A stretch of 64,000 nucleotides of DNA from Rutidosis leptorrhynchoides (GCF_046630445.1 NC_092336.1:508247501-508311500), one strand, 5' to 3'; positions 1-14,360 are shown, numbered from the stretch's first letter. Notes: generated from the sequence alone by a model not told the origin. A program made the numbers and translations.

Positions 1-2860
1 AGAATTTCCCGATGTATTTTCGAAAGAATTATCAGGACTACCTCCACACCGATCCGTTGAATTTCAAATAGACCTTGTACCAGGAGCTGCACCAATAGCT
101 CGTGCTCCATACAGACTCGCACCCAGCGAAATGAAGGAACTCCAAAGCTAATTACAAGAACTTTTAGAGCATGGTTTCATACGACCAAGCACATCATCAT
201 GGGGAGCTCCTGTTTTATTTGTCAAAAAGAAGGATGGTACATTCAGGTTGTGTATCGACTACCGAGAGTTGAACAAACTTACCATCAAGAACCGCTACCC
301 ACTACCGAGAATCGACGACTTATTTGATCAACTACAAGGCTCGTTGGTTTATTCGAAGATTGATTTACGTTCTGGGTATCATCAAATGCGGGTGAAGAAA
401 GATGATATTTAAAGACTGCTTTCAGAACACGTTACGGTCATTACGAGTTTATGGTTATGCCATTTGGGATGACTAACGCACCAGCTGTATTCATGGACTT
501 CATAAACCGAGTGTGTGGACCATACCTTGACAAGTTTGTCATTGTTTTCATCGATGACATACTTATTTACTCAAAGAATGATCAAGAGCATGAAGAACAT
601 TTGAGAAAAGTGCTAGAGTTGTTGAGGAAAGAAAAATTGTACGCTAAGTTTTCAAAGTGTGCATTTTGGTTGGAAGAAGTTCAATTCCTCGGTCACATAG
701 TGAACAAAGAAGGTATTCAGGTGGATCCGGCAAAGATTGAAACCGTTGAAAAGTGGGAAACCCCGAAAACTCTGAAGTATATACGCCAATTTTTAGGACT
801 GGCTGGTTACTACAGAAGGTTCATCCAAGATTTTTCCAAAATAGCAAAACCCTTGACTGCATTAACGCATAAAGGGAAGAAATTTGAATGGAAGGATGAG
901 CAGGAGAAAGCGTTTCAATTGTTGAAGAAAAAGTTAACTACAGCACCTATATTGTCATTACCTGAAGGGAATGATGATTTTGTGATATATTGTGACGCCT
1001 CAAAGTAAGGCCTTGGTTGTGTATTAATGTAACGAATGAAGGTAATTGCTTATGCGTCCAGACAATTGAAGATTCACGAGAAAAATTATACGACTCACAA
1101 TTTGGAATTGGGCGTTATTGTTTTTGCATTAAAGACTTAGAGGCACTACTTATGTGGGGTCAGAAGTATCATATATACCGACCACAAAAGTCTCCAACAT
1201 ATATTTGATCAGAAACAACTGAACATGAGGCAGCGTAGGTGGATTAAATTGTTGAATGATTACGACTTTGAGATTTGTTACCACCCGGGGAAAGCGAATG
1301 TGGTAGCAGACGCTTTGAGTAGAAAGGACAGAGAACCTATACGGGTAAAAGCTATGAATATAATTATTTGTACTAACCTTACTACTCAAATAAAGGAGGC
1401 GCAGCAAGGAGTTGTAAAAGAAGGAAAGTAGGATAATGAAATACCCAAAGGATCGGAGAAACATCTTAATATTCGGGAAGACGGAACCCAGTATAGGGCT
1501 AAAAGAATTTGGGTACCAAAGTTTGGAGATGTGAGAGAAATGTTACTTAAGGAAGCACATAAAACCAGATATTCAATACATCCCGGAGCGGGGAAGATGT
1601 ACAAAGATCTCAAGAAACACTTTTGGTGACCGGGTATGAAAGCTGATATTGCTAAATACGTAGGAGAATGTTTGACATGTTCTAAGGTCAAAGCTGAACA
1701 TCAGAAACCATCAGGTCTACTTCAACAACCTGAAAGTGGTTATTTAGGAAAACATTACCATGGATTTCATTACCAAATTGCCAAGGACTGCAAGTGGTTA
1801 TGATACTATTTGGGTAATAGTCGATCGTCTCACTAAGTCAGCACACTTTCTACCAATGAGAGAAGATGATAAAATAGGGAAGTTAGCGCGATTATACTTG
1901 AAGGAAGTTGTCTCCAGACATGGAATACCAATCTCTATTATCTCTGATAGGGATGGCAGATTTGTTTTAAGGTTTTGGCAAACACTACTGCAAGCATTGG
2001 GAACTCGTCTAGACATGAGTACTGCCTATCACCCACAACCTGATGGGCAGAGCGAAAGAACGATACAAACGCTTGAAGACATGCTACGAGCACGTGTTAT
2101 TGATTTTGGAAACAGTTGGGATCGACATCTACCATTAGCAGAGTTTTCCTACAACAACAGTTACCATTCGAGTATTGAGATGGCACTGTTTGAGGCACTT
2201 TATGGTAGAAAGTGTAGGTCTCCGATTTGTTGGAGTGAAGTGGGGAATAGACAGATTACGGGTCCAGAAATAATCCAAGAAACTACCGAGAAAATCATTC
2301 AAATTCAACAACGGTTGAAAACCGCCCAAATTTGACAAAAAAGCTACGCGGACATTAAAGAAAAGATATAGAATTTGAAATTGGAGAGATGGTCATGCTT
2401 AAAGTTTCACCTTGGAAAGGCGTTGTTCAATTTGGTAAACGAGGGAAACTAAATCCAAGGTATATTGGACCATTCAAGATTATTGATCGTGTCGGACCAG
2501 TAGCTTACCGACTTGAGTTACCACAACAACTCGCGGGCGTACATAACACCTTCCACGTCTCGAATTTGAAGAAATGTTTTGCTAAAGAAGATCTCACCAT
2601 TCCATTAGACGAGATTACAATTAATGAAAAACTACAATTCATTGAAGAACCCATCGAATTAATGGATCGTGAGGTTAAAAGACTCAAGCAAAACAAGATA
2701 CCAATTGTTAAGGTTCGATGGAATGCTCGTAGAGGACCCGAGTTCACCTGGGAACGAGAAGATCAGATGAAGAAGAAATTCCCGCACTTATTTCCAGAGA
2801 TGCGTCAACACCTCCAACTGCTTAAAATTTCGGGACAAAATTTATTTAACGGGTAGGTAC
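1..2860 (+). pseudogene. Ty3/gypsy element A, decayed pol (RT-RNase H-integrase-chromodomain)
   Basis: This is the 3' part of the internal region of a chromovirus-like Ty3/gypsy element; the 5' part lies left of the window. The order is reverse transcriptase (FIDDILIYS motif near 550-580), RNase H, integrase (about 1,550-2,330) and a C-terminal chromodomain-like segment (about 2,640-2,800). It aligns base for base with element B (16,020-18,860), which shows the lesions: stops at 149-151, 410-412 (with a 1-nt loss), 1,006-1,008, about 1,030, 1,429, 1,629 and 2,334, plus a scrambled patch near 1,730. Several stops are CAA to TAA, CGA to TGA or TGG to TGA, the transitions expected from deamination of methylated cytosine. 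It is not expected to make protein. Assignment to the Tekay-like lineage is inferred from the chromodomain and domain order. Confidence 0.93.
2846..2860 (+). other. Polypurine tract of element A
   Basis: The sequence ttaacgggtaggtac lies directly before the 3' LTR start (TGTAGTGACC at 2,861). The same stretch precedes the 3' LTR of element B, which supports it as the plus-strand primer site. It is not a pure purine run, so the exact primer limits are inferred. Confidence 0.7.
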
Positions 2861-4240
<1,380 letters not shown>

Positions 4241-4524
4241 TGTAAAGACCCGTCCTAATCCATAAGAACGAATACAATAACATTTGGTTACATCGCGAGG
4301 TACTTGACCTCTATATGATACATTTTACAAACATTGCATTCGTTTTTTTTTTTAAGACAACCTTTCATTACATCGAATGTTGACAGACATGCATACCATT
4401 TCATAATATATCTAACTATAATTGACTTAATAATATTCTTGATGAACTCAACGACTCGAATACAACGTATTTTGAAATATGTCATGAATGACTCCAAGTA
4501 ATATCCCTAAAATGAGCAAATGCA

Positions 4525-4597
4525 CAGCGGAAGATTTCTTTCGTACCTGAGAATAAACATGCTTTAAAGTGTCAACCAAAAGGTTGGTGAGTTCATT
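4525..4597 (-). promoter_or_regulatory. Conserved LTR hairpin/splice-like module
   Basis: On the sense (minus) strand this reads ACTCACCAACC-TTTT-GGTTGAC, then AGCATGTTTATTCTCAGGT, then CTTCCGCTG. The same module is in all LTR families of this window. It holds a 5-bp stem with a 4-nt loop and a CAG|GT boundary behind a pyrimidine-rich stretch. A role in splicing, packaging or polyadenylation is inference. Confidence 0.5.
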
Positions 4598-5176
4598 AGT
4601 TTAACATAAATAATCATTTCCATCATTTTAATAGACCACAAGATTTTCATTTTCAGTTCTCATAAATATACGTCCCATGCATTGAGACAAAAATATCATT
4701 CATATGGATTGAACACCTGGTAACCGACATTAACAAGATGCATATAAGAATATCCTCTATCATTCCGGGAAATCCTTCGGACATGATAAAAACGAAATCG
4801 AAGTACTAAAGCATCCGGTACTTTGGATGGGGTTCGTTAGGCCCAATAGATCTATCTTTAGAATTCGCGTCAATTAGTAGATCGGTTTACTAATTCTTAG
4901 GTTACCAAGCAAAAGGAGCATATTCGGCTTCGATCATTCAACCATATAATGTAGTTTCGATTACTTGTGTCTATTTCGTAAAATATTTATAAAAGTGCAT
5001 GTATTCTCAGTCCCAAAAATATATATTGCAAAAGCATTTAAAAAGGGAGTAATGAAACTCACCATACTGTATTTTGTAGTAAAAATACATATGACAATAT
5101 TGAACAATGCAGGGTTGGCCTCGGATTCACGAACCTATATCATTTGTATATATATTAACACACGTAATTGTAATCG

Positions 5177-5281
<105 letters not shown>

Positions 5282-5930
5282 TTGAATTATATATTATGCT
5301 AATTTAGTTTGTGTATATATATTCAAAATGTTTAATATCTATATATTTAGTTATATTAACATATCTGTATATATATGGTTAGTATTAAAAAAAATATCAT
5401 TAGTTTGTTATGTAAAAGCATTTATATAAATATTGTTATTATGTTTGATATGCAGGTATATCAACTATTAATATAATTATAATATATGTATTAAGTGTAT
5501 TTTAGGTACTAAATAGCTATTTGTAACAAAATGATAGTTTTGATAATAATGATTTATTAATAATAATAACATTCCTAATATCGATCATATTAATAATAAT
5601 TACGATATTGTTAAAATTGATACTTATGTTAATAATAATAATAATAATAATAGTAAAACTAGTAATTACAAAGATGATATTAATACTAATATTAGTGAAT
5701 AAAAATGATTTGTATTGTTTTTGTAATAACAATAATAATAATCCTAATCATAATCATAATTTTCGTGTTAAATTTCTATGATAACGACTATAGTTTCTTA
5801 TAACATTTATTTGTACTTATAATTATAACTTTACATGTGTTCGTATACTTACAACTATTTTCTATAATCTTTATCCTATTATCTTTTATTATATATTTAT
5901 GTTATTAATACGCTTAATATACTTGAAATC

Positions 5931-5998
<68 letters not shown>
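5931..5998. repeat. (ATA)n trinucleotide repeat
   Basis: This is an uninterrupted AAT/ATA repeat of about 68 bp in the LARD 3' LTR. The matching tract in the 5' LTR (about 27,470-27,489) is only about 20 bp. Confidence 0.95.
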
Positions 5999-6001
<3 letters not shown>

Positions 6002-6348
6002 ACAATAACGATAATATTAGTACTGATAATATTAATATTTATAAACATATTGATAATATTAATATTTATAAATTGATACAAGTTTTAATATTAATGATAA
6101 TCATATTAATCATCCTAATCATGTTGATATTAATAATAATTATACTAGTAATAATCATAATAATAATTCTTTTAATTGTTCTACTACCATATTACTAATA
6201 TTAGTAATAACATCAATTAACATTAACAATAATTACTAATAATAATAATAATATTAACAAAAATGATAATAATAATAATGATAATAACAAAAAAAGATTA
6301 TGACTACCTCATAATAAAAGCTCCAAAAAGAAAATAGTTGCAGTTGCT

Positions 6349-6396
6349 GGGGTTTGAACCCACGACCACTTGAAACCCAACACCCCTCCTTAACCA
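6349..6396 (-). other. tRNA-like A/B-box pair inside LARD LTR
   Basis: Read on the minus strand, TGGTTAAGGAG at 6,396-6,386 fits the RNA polymerase III A box. GGGTTCAAACCCC at 6,361-6,349 fits the B box except for the central G. The spacing is tRNA-like. No complete cloverleaf or acceptor stem was found, so this is a tRNA-derived or SINE-derived remnant, not a tRNA gene. The second LTR has the same pair at 27,803-27,850. Confidence 0.5.
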
Positions 6397-7564
6397 TCCC
6401 TCCAAGCTCGTTTTTCTGATTGTATCTTACAACAAAATTTATTTAAGCCATAAAAGATTTATTTCCTATTTCATCTTCTTCCTAAATTTTTCAATCGATA
6501 CATATACCTCAATAATCAAAACAATGAATAAAACACAAATAGATTCTTCAAAACAACAATAACAATCGATATTCAAGTGTTTGTTTTAATTGAAAACAAA
6601 AATAATAATAATAAAAATATTGTTGCTGCTGTCGCAGCTTTTTTTTTTTTTTTTTTTAAATTTGATTTTTGTAATTGAAAACGAAATAGGCTATGATTAC
6701 AACATAAAGTATGTTTCAAATTGATCCTAGAAACGTTACCAATCGTCAATTTAACTAGAAGTATCAAATTGAACTCGAATTTGATTGAAGAACACAGGGT
6801 TGACTTTTTAAAACCTGAACTTTGACTCGACAATTCGTGCTCGATATTAGGAATTGAAAGCTGAAAATTTGAGGAAGTATTCACAACATGGATTAGAACA
6901 CTTCTGTATTTTTGAATTTTAACTAAAGAACCGATTTTGAGTTTTTGATTTAAAGTGTGTCGAGCAGAGAGAATAAATGGTTTTTCTTTTCTGTTTATTT
7001 TTTTTATACAAATCGCAGAAGCTAATGAACATAACGCTTGTTGAATGATTAATACAGCAACAAAGGTGATTAAAATTTGTCTTATAGTTTTTGATCTATA
7101 GACAGCTACTCACGAGCAAACAGGGAATGAAGAAAAAAAAAAGGTGAGATATCTGATATATATGGATACGTATATATATGATAAATCAGTTTTTATTTAT
7201 AATAAATATAATATTACAAATAATAATTATACTAATAATTAATAACAATGATAATAATATTAATAATAATATTAATATTATTAGTAATACTTATAATATA
7301 ATGATAATAATAGTAAAAAAATAATAATGCAGTTAATATTAATAATAATTGTCATAATAATAATAATAATAATACTATTAATAACAAAGATAATAATAAT
7401 TGTTAATAATAATGTTAATAACAATATTATTGATGATAATATTAATAAATTATATTACTTTTATAATAATGATAATCTATATTAATAATTATAATGATTC
7501 TAAATGATAATATCTAATAATACAAGTAATATAAAAGATATATCAAGTTACATTTATTCAATTT

Positions 7565-7680
<116 letters not shown>

Positions 7681-8043
7681 GTTAGAAATAATAATTTTAG
7701 TAATCCCAATGTTAATATTAATATTCACATTAACATTAACATTAATAATAATAATGAAAGTAATAGTAATCTTATTATAACAACTATATTTTAATTTGTT
7801 AATATATTATTAATTATGTAATATATAATAATCATATACTATTTTATATAGTAACTCTTATTGATTCTTTATTATTTAATTTTATATATATTCATATACA
7901 TAGATCTCATATGTCTTTATATATAGAGTTAGTTTAAATTGTACTTAATTATTTTGTTTATAATTTTTACATTTTTAATTCTAATTAATTTAGAGTATAT
8001 TTTCTATTTGTGCAAAGTATTATATATATACTTCTATTTATAT

Positions 8044-8084
<41 letters not shown>

Positions 8085-8251
8085 TATTTACAGACAATAG
8101 TTCGTGAATCGTCAGAAATGGTAAAAGGACAATTGCATTCTTGTAGACTGTTCCAAAATTTTCGAAATTCAACATTATAGACTTTGCTTATCGTGTCGAG
8201 ATCATATAAGATTCAAGTTTAAATTTGGTCAGAAATTTCCGGGTCATCACA

Positions 8252-8965
8252 GTACCTATCCGTTAAAAAAATTTTGTCCCAAAATTTGAGTGAGGTCGTC
8301 ATGGCTAGCAATAAATATGTTTTCCCGACGAATATGAGTTGATAAATAGAGTTTTATCATTATTGAATAATACAGATAAAATAATTCGATTATTCGAAGA
8401 GCATGAATAAAGCTATCACAAAAGAGTGAAATGAATAAATGCAGATTTGTCTTGTCTTTTGACGTAGTCACTATTGAATTTAGAAAATAGGAGGCGTCTT
8501 AACTTTTGACGTTGTTTTGGTTGAATTCTGGAATTCAAGGGATTTGAAGAAAATCTTGAAATCTGAATAAGATCTGATTTCCTCGAGATTTAAGGAAATT
8601 AGGATCTCTTTAATTAAATGCGATGATCTGCCTCGATTACCCTGTCTGATATTTCCATTATAAATTAAACTCTTTCGTTCCATTATTCTCACCATTCCTA
8701 TAATTTCTTTCTTAGTTCATACATCCAAAAGTTTATGAAAATGCTTAATCCTGTTCTAATCCTTGATATTTTCCTAATTATCATTTCTGTCATCCTTCTT
8801 TTCAATCTTCCATTAAAAAAATCCGTTTATTTCTACTATTACCTTGGGGTGATACTATTCTTAATTCTACTGTGTCTTTATATTGCTATTCGTATTAATA
8901 TCCATGGTTTGTAACCTCCGTGTTGTTATTGGGCTTTATATTTTCTCTTATATTTTGGAGTTCTT
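8252..8965 (-). other. LARD internal region, 3' part, with polypurine-like tract
   Basis: This is the piece of LARD interior between its 3' LTR and the insertion point of element B. On the minus strand it ends with a run of T and A, then ttaacggataggtac, directly before the LTR start. That matches the polypurine tract of elements A and B (aacgggtaggtac) with one change. The two short minus-strand ORFs here resemble nothing known and have no support. The last five bases (ttctt, 8,961-8,965) are the TSD of element B. Confidence 0.8.
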
Positions 8966-11900
8966 TGTAGTGACCCGAACTTTTCCATGTTTATATATAT
9001 ATTAAATGAAATTGTTATTTACATGATTAAGTGTTTTCAACATGTTAAGCAATCAAACTTATTAAGACTTGATTAATTGAAATAGGTTTCATATAGACAA
9101 TTGACCACCCAAGTTGACCGGTGATTCACGAACGTTAAAACTTGTAAAAACTATACGATGACATATATATGGTTATATATATAGTTAACATGATTTTATT
9201 ATAATTATGTATCTCATTAGGTATTTTAACAATGAGTTATATACATAAAAATGAGACTATTAATTTAAGAAACTCGAAAACGATATATATAACGATTATC
9301 GTTATAACAACGTCTTACTAGGTACATATGAATCATATTAAGATATTGATACACTTGGTTAATTATGTTAAATGATAAGTAAATAAATTATTAAGTGTAT
9401 TAACAATGAAATACATATGTAAAAATAAGACTACTAACTTAATGATTTCGAAACGAGACATATATGTAACGATTATCGTTGTAACGGCATTTAACTGTAT
9501 ATATATCATACTAAGATATATTATATATCATAATATCATGATAATATAACAATTTAACATCTCATTTGTTATAATAAACAATGGGTTAACAACATTCAAC
9601 AAGATCGTTAACCTAAAGGTTTCAAAACAACATTTACATGTAACGACTAACGATGACTTAACGACTCAGTTAAAATGTATATACATGTAGTGTTTTAATA
9701 TGTATTCATACACTTTTGAAAGACTTCAAGACACTTATCAAAATACTTCTACTTAACAAAAATGCTTACAATTACATCCTCGTTCAGTTTCATCAACAAT
9801 TCTACTCGTATGCACCCGTACTCGTACAATACACAGCTTTTAGATGTATGTACTATTGGTATATACACTCCAATGATCAGCTCTTAGCAGCCCATGTGAG
9901 TCACCTAACACATGTGGGAACCATCATTTGGAAACTAGCATGAAATATCTCATAAAATTACAAAAATATGAGTAATCATTCATGACTTATTTACATGAAA
10001 ACAAAATTACATATCCTTTATATCTAATCCATACACCAACGACCAAAAACACCTACAAACACTTTCATTCTTCAATTTTCTTCATCTAATTGATCTCTCT
10101 CAAGTTCTATCTTCAAGTTCTAAGTGTTCTTCATAAATTCCAAAAGTTCTAGTTTCATAAAATCAAGAATACTTCCAAGATTGCAAGTTTACTTCCAAGT
10201 TTTCTAAATCCGTTCCAAGTAATCATCCAAGATCAAGAAACCTTTGTTACTTACAGTAGGTTATCTTTCTAATACAAGGTAATAATCATATTCAAACTTT
10301 AATTCAATTTCTATAACTATAACAATCTTATTTCGAGTGGAAATCTTACTTAAAATTGTTTTCGTGTCATGATTCTGCTTCAAGAACTTTCAAGCCATCC
10401 AAGGATCCTTTGAAGCTAGATCTATTTTTCTCATTTCCAGTAGGTTTATCCAAGGAACTTGAGGTAGTAATGATGTTCATAACATCATTCGATTCATACA
10501 TATAAAGCTATCTTATTCGAAGGTTTAAACTTGTAATCACTAGAACATAGTTTAGTTAATTCTAAACTTGTTCGCAAATAAAAGTTAATCCTTCTAACTT
10601 GACTTTTAAAATCAACTAAACACATGTTCTATATCTATATTATATACTAACTTAATGATTTAAAACCTGAAAATACGAAAAATACCGTAAAACCGGATTT
10701 ACGCCGTCGTAGTAACACCGCGGGCTGTTTTGGGTTAGTTAATTAAAAACTATGATAAACTTTGATTTAAAAATGGTTATTCTGGGAAAATTATTATGAA
10801 CATGAAACTATATCCAAAAATTATGGTTAAACTCAAAGTGGAAGTATGTTTTCTAAAATGGTCATCTAGACGTCGTTCTTTCGACTGAAATGACTATCTT
10901 TACAAAAACGACTTGTAACTTATTTTTCCGACTATAAACCTATACTTTTTCTGTTTAGATTCATAAAATAGAGTTCAATATGAAACCATAGCAATTTGAA
11001 TCACTCAAAACGGATTTAAAATGAAGAAGTTATGGGTAAAACAAGATTGGATAATTTTTCTCATTTTAGCTACGTGAAAATTGGTAACAAATCTATTCCA
11101 ACCATAACTTAATCAACTTGTATTGTATATTATGTAATCTTGAGATACCATAGACACGTATACAATGTTTCGACCTATCATGTCGACACATCTATATATA
11201 TTTCGGAACAACCATAGACACTCTATATGTGAATGTTGGAGTTAGCTATACAGGGTTGAGGTTGATTCCAAAATATATATAGTTTGAGTTGTGATCAATA
11301 CTGAGATACGTATACACTGGGTCGTGGATTGATTCAAGATAATATTTATCGATTTATTTCTGTACATCTAACTGTGGACAACTAGTTGTAGGTTACTAAC
11401 AAGGACAGCTGACTTAATAAACTTAAAACATCAAAATATATTAAAAGTGTTGTAAATATATTTTGAACATACTTTGATATATATGTATATATTGTTATAG
11501 GTTCATGAATCAACCAGTGGCCAAGTCTTACTTCCCGACGAAGTAAAAATCTGTGAAAGTGAGTTATAGTCCCACTTTTAAAATCTAATATTTTTGGGAT
11601 GAGAATACATGCAGGTTTTATAAATGATTTACAAAATAGACACAAGTACGTGAAACAACATTCTATGGTTGAATTATCGAAATCGAATATGCCCCTTTTT
11701 ATTAAGTCTGGTAATCTAAGAATTAGGAAACAGACACCCTAATTGACGCGAATCCTAAAGATAGATCTATTGGGCCCAACAAGCCCCATCCAAAGTACTG
11801 GATGCTTTAGTACTTCGAAATTTATATCATATCCGAAGGGTGTCCAGGAATGATGGGGATATTCTTATATATGCATCTTGTTAATGTCGGTTACCAGGTG

Positions 11901-12392
11901 TTCACCATATGAATGATTTTTATCTCTATGTATGGGATGTGTATTGAAATATGAAATCTTGTGGTCTATTGTTACGATTTGATATATATAGGTTAAACCT
12001 ATAACTCACCAACATTTTTGTTGACGTTTAAAGCATGTTTATTCTCAGGTGAATACTAAGAGCTTCCGCTGTTGCATACTAAAATAAGGACAAGATTTGG
12101 AGTCCATGTTTGTATGATATTGTGTAAAAACTGCATTCAAGAAACTGATTTCGATGTAACATATTTGTATTGTAAACCATTATGTAATGGTCGTGTGTAA
12201 ACAGGATATTTTAGATTATCATTATTTGATAATCTACGTAAAGCTTTTTAAACCTTTATTTATGAAATAAAGGTTATGGTTTGTTTTAAAAATGAATGCA
12301 GTCTTTGAAAAACGTCTCATATAGAGGTCAAAACCTCGCAACGAAATCAATTAATATGGAACGTTTTTAATCAGTAAGAACGGGACATTTCA
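8966..12392 (+). repeat. Element B 5' LTR
   Basis: This 3,427-bp LTR starts TGTAGTGACCCGAAC and ends GGGACATTTCA. Primer site and internal region follow. A 75-codon ORF at 9,716-9,943 recurs in the other LTR with an indel, but it has no start context or family match and is treated as chance. No other gene is seen. Confidence 0.96.
12003..12070 (+). promoter_or_regulatory. Conserved LTR hairpin/splice-like module (element B)
   Basis: CAACA-TTTT-TGTTG forms a 5-bp stem with a 4-nt loop. It is followed by AGCATGTTTATTCTCAGGT and CTTCCGCTG. The same block is at 21,943-22,012, 31,424-31,493, 34,108-34,177 and 41,413-41,486, and on the minus strand at 4,525-4,597 and 26,155-26,226. The function is unknown. 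Confidence 0.5.
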
Positions 12393-12394
12393 GT

Positions 12395-12407
12395 TGGTAT
12401 CCGAGCG
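12395..12407 (+). other. Primer-binding site of element B
   Basis: TGGTATCCGAGCG begins two bases after the 5' LTR. It matches the usual plant initiator-Met tRNA primer site TGGTATCAGAGC with one internal change. Confidence 0.85.
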
Positions 12408-12600
12408 TTGGTCTTAGAGAACCAGAATTTTTCATTAGTGTGTCTTATCGAGTTTATTAGGATGCATTAGTGAGTCTGGACTTCGACCGTATTTTCTTTA
12501 AAAATGATTGCTTAACATTTTTGTTGGAAACTATATATTATTAACATGTATATATTATGTGATATATTAATCTCTTAACATGTTTGATATTGTGTGATAG

Positions 12601-13200
12601 ATGTCTACCTCTAGCACAAATCCCATTAACTCACCTAATAATAATGAAGAGTCGAATATATATTGGACTGATTCACAAGTTCCCAAAGAAGAACCGGAAG
12701 AAGAATCAGAACCGGAAGAAGAATCAGAACCGGAAGAGGAGGAACCGGAGGAGGAAATAGAACCGGTGGGGGAAATAATAAAACGGTTAAGTAAAAGAAA
12801 ATCCTCAACCAACCGATCAAGGTTAATTATGGTCAATGGTGTTTCCGCCATGGAAGCAAAATATTGGGAGGATTACCAATTCTCCGATGAATCGGATTCC
12901 GACGAGAATTCCGATGATGTTATAGAAATTACCCCAACTGAATTTAAAAAGGCAAAAGAAAATAATAAGGGAAAGGGCATAAAAATAGAGAAATCTAATT
13001 CCAACCCCGATGAACTTTATATGTATCGTCAACCCCCGAAGCCCTTAAGTTGTAACAATGACCCGGGAACCTCTAAACCACCAGGTTTTTCTAAACCGTT
13101 GTGGAAAACGACAGCTCGTATTAGGGGAACATCATATATCCCTAGAAACTTGGCAAAACGAACCAAAACCGAAGAAGAAGAAACGAGCGAGTCGGAATAA
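12601..13200 (+). CDS. Acidic 199-aa hypothetical protein upstream of gag in element B
   Basis: This ORF starts 200 bp after the primer site and is uninterrupted. The N-terminal third is rich in Ser and Asn. Residues about 27-60 are an EP/EE-rich acidic run with repeated PEEESE units. The rest is charged and low in complexity, with a Lys/Arg-rich C-terminal part ending in a Glu-rich tail. No catalytic motif, zinc knuckle or membrane segment is visible, and I do not recognise the family. It occupies the same place (between PBS and gag) as the 191-aa ORF of the LARD, although the two proteins do not look alike. It could be an accessory retroelement protein or another captured host fragment. The start codon is the first ATG and has no stronger support. 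Confidence 0.6.
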   Translation: MSTSSTNPINSPNNNEESNIYWTDSQVPKEEPEEESEPEEESEPEEEEPEEEIEPVGEIIKRLSKRKSSTNRSRLIMVNGVSAMEAKYWEDYQFSDESDSDENSDDVIEITPTEFKKAKENNKGKGIKIEKSNSNPDELYMYRQPPKPLSCNNDPGTSKPPGFSKPLWKTTARIRGTSYIPRNLAKRTKTEEEETSESE

Positions 13201-13336
13201 GATAGTTGTATTCGTGTGGTGTAATATATGTAATATAGTGTGCTTATGCTTTATGATATATGTAAAAATTGCTTGTATTAATAAGTATTTTTTTATGAAT
13301 CTAACTCTTGTCTATTTTACAGTTTAAAAACACAAA

Positions 13337-14019
13337 ATGGATAGACAACCCAATATTTTAAGAGACCTACCCGGAGACATGATTGATGAAATCCTGTCTA
13401 GAGTCGGTCAGAATTCTTCGGCACAACTATTTACGGCGAAATCAGTTTGTAAGACATTCGAAGAACGTTCCAAGAATGTCTTGGTTTATAAGAGACTTTC
13501 GTTTGAAAGATGGGGGATATCACATTGGGAAACCCATAAGTTACGATGTGTTTACTTTGATGCATATATTGCGGGGAACCCAAATGCTATTTTACGCAAC
13601 GGGTTAAGAAATTATTTTGACTCAATGTATCCGAATATAGGACTTCATGATTTAGAAAAGCGGCTAACATGCAACATAAAGAAGCATGCTATGCTTACGG
13701 GTTAGTAATGTTCGCTTCTCACCAAAGTGAGAAAAAGAACATCGGGCTACAACTATTAAACAAAACGTTCCCACAAGTGACGGAGTCGGTAATTGGGGTA
13801 AGAAATGAGGTTTTTAGGTTATTACGAGACTGTTGGTCATTACGTAACCCTCGTCCCTTTGACGACGTTACAACACGCTGTCTTATCAACGGCCATAACG
13901 GTTATGTTCCACAAGACCAAGGATGGGAAGTAGTCCTAGTAAAACCAGAATGCATGACTTGTTTCTGGACGTATGAATTACGTGTCTTTATTGCCTTTGC
14001 TGAACGACTTATGTACTAG
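13337..14019 (+). pseudogene. F-box protein gene captured in element B (At2g35280-like), frameshifted
   Basis: The first ORF (13,337-13,705) opens with a clear F-box at about residues 8-50: LRDLPGDMIDEILSRV, then a spaced VCKTFEE and VYKRLSF. F-box proteins bind SKP1 in SCF ubiquitin ligases. After the F-box comes a segment with GNPNAILRNGLRNYF and GLHDLEK, followed in another frame (ORF from 13,669) by NMQHKEACYAYGLVMF. That order fits plant F-box proteins of the At2g35280/At1g67623 kind, whose C-terminal half has this HKEA-YGL repeat. The frame changes at the A-run 13,656-13,659; one A appears lost. No introns are needed. It sits between the acidic ORF and gag, so it travels with the retrotransposon. 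Family assignment is from memory of the motifs; disruption is direct. Confidence 0.75.
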
Positions 14020-14207
14020 CTAGAATTATCTTCACAACTATCTTGTATCAAAGTTATTGTGTGCTATATTTCATGCTTTATGTAAAATAAGCGGTATTGT
14101 AAGTTTGTAAAATATTGTATAAAAGTTTGAACGCGAAATATTATTATAATCAGTTTTTCATATAGAATTGTAGTAGTTGAATTGTATATTAGCTACTAAG
14201 TATGAAC

Positions 14208-14228
14208 TTAACGGGTAGGTACTACCCG
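14208..14228 (+). other. Internal copy of the polypurine tract with dyad symmetry
   Basis: The sequence ttaacgggtaggtac repeats exactly the tract before B's 3' LTR (18,879-18,893). Here it is followed by TACCCG, making the dyad CGGGTA-N5-TACCCG. The LARD has the same internal motif at 24,572-24,595. It could be a second plus-strand primer; that is inference. Confidence 0.55.
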
Positions 14229-14360
14229 AATTTAAACTTATAAAACGCTAATATGAAGAAAAAGCTTTTATAAATGAGTTCATATTATGCTACGAAATAC
14301 TATTAACTACTCTTAATATTCTGTATGATTAACTTGTTCCATTTGACTATTTTGAAGGAA

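Noticed and set aside
6349-6396. A functional tRNA gene in the LARD LTR
   Set aside because: A and B boxes fit but no full cloverleaf, acceptor stem pairing or terminator could be drawn, so it is kept only as a tRNA-like module.
9716-9943. 75-77-codon ORF repeated in both element B LTRs (also 19,644-19,877)
   Set aside because: It recurs because the LTRs are copies. The 6-bp indel is in frame by chance and there is no recognisable domain.
12567-12851. Ser/Gly-rich ORF antisense to the acidic ORF
   Set aside because: Mirror of the repeated GAA/GGA codons of the sense ORF.
13337-14019. F-box gene as an ordinary host gene into which the element inserted
   Set aside because: It lies between the element's primer site and gag in the same orientation, inside borders confirmed by the ttctt TSD, so it belongs to the element.
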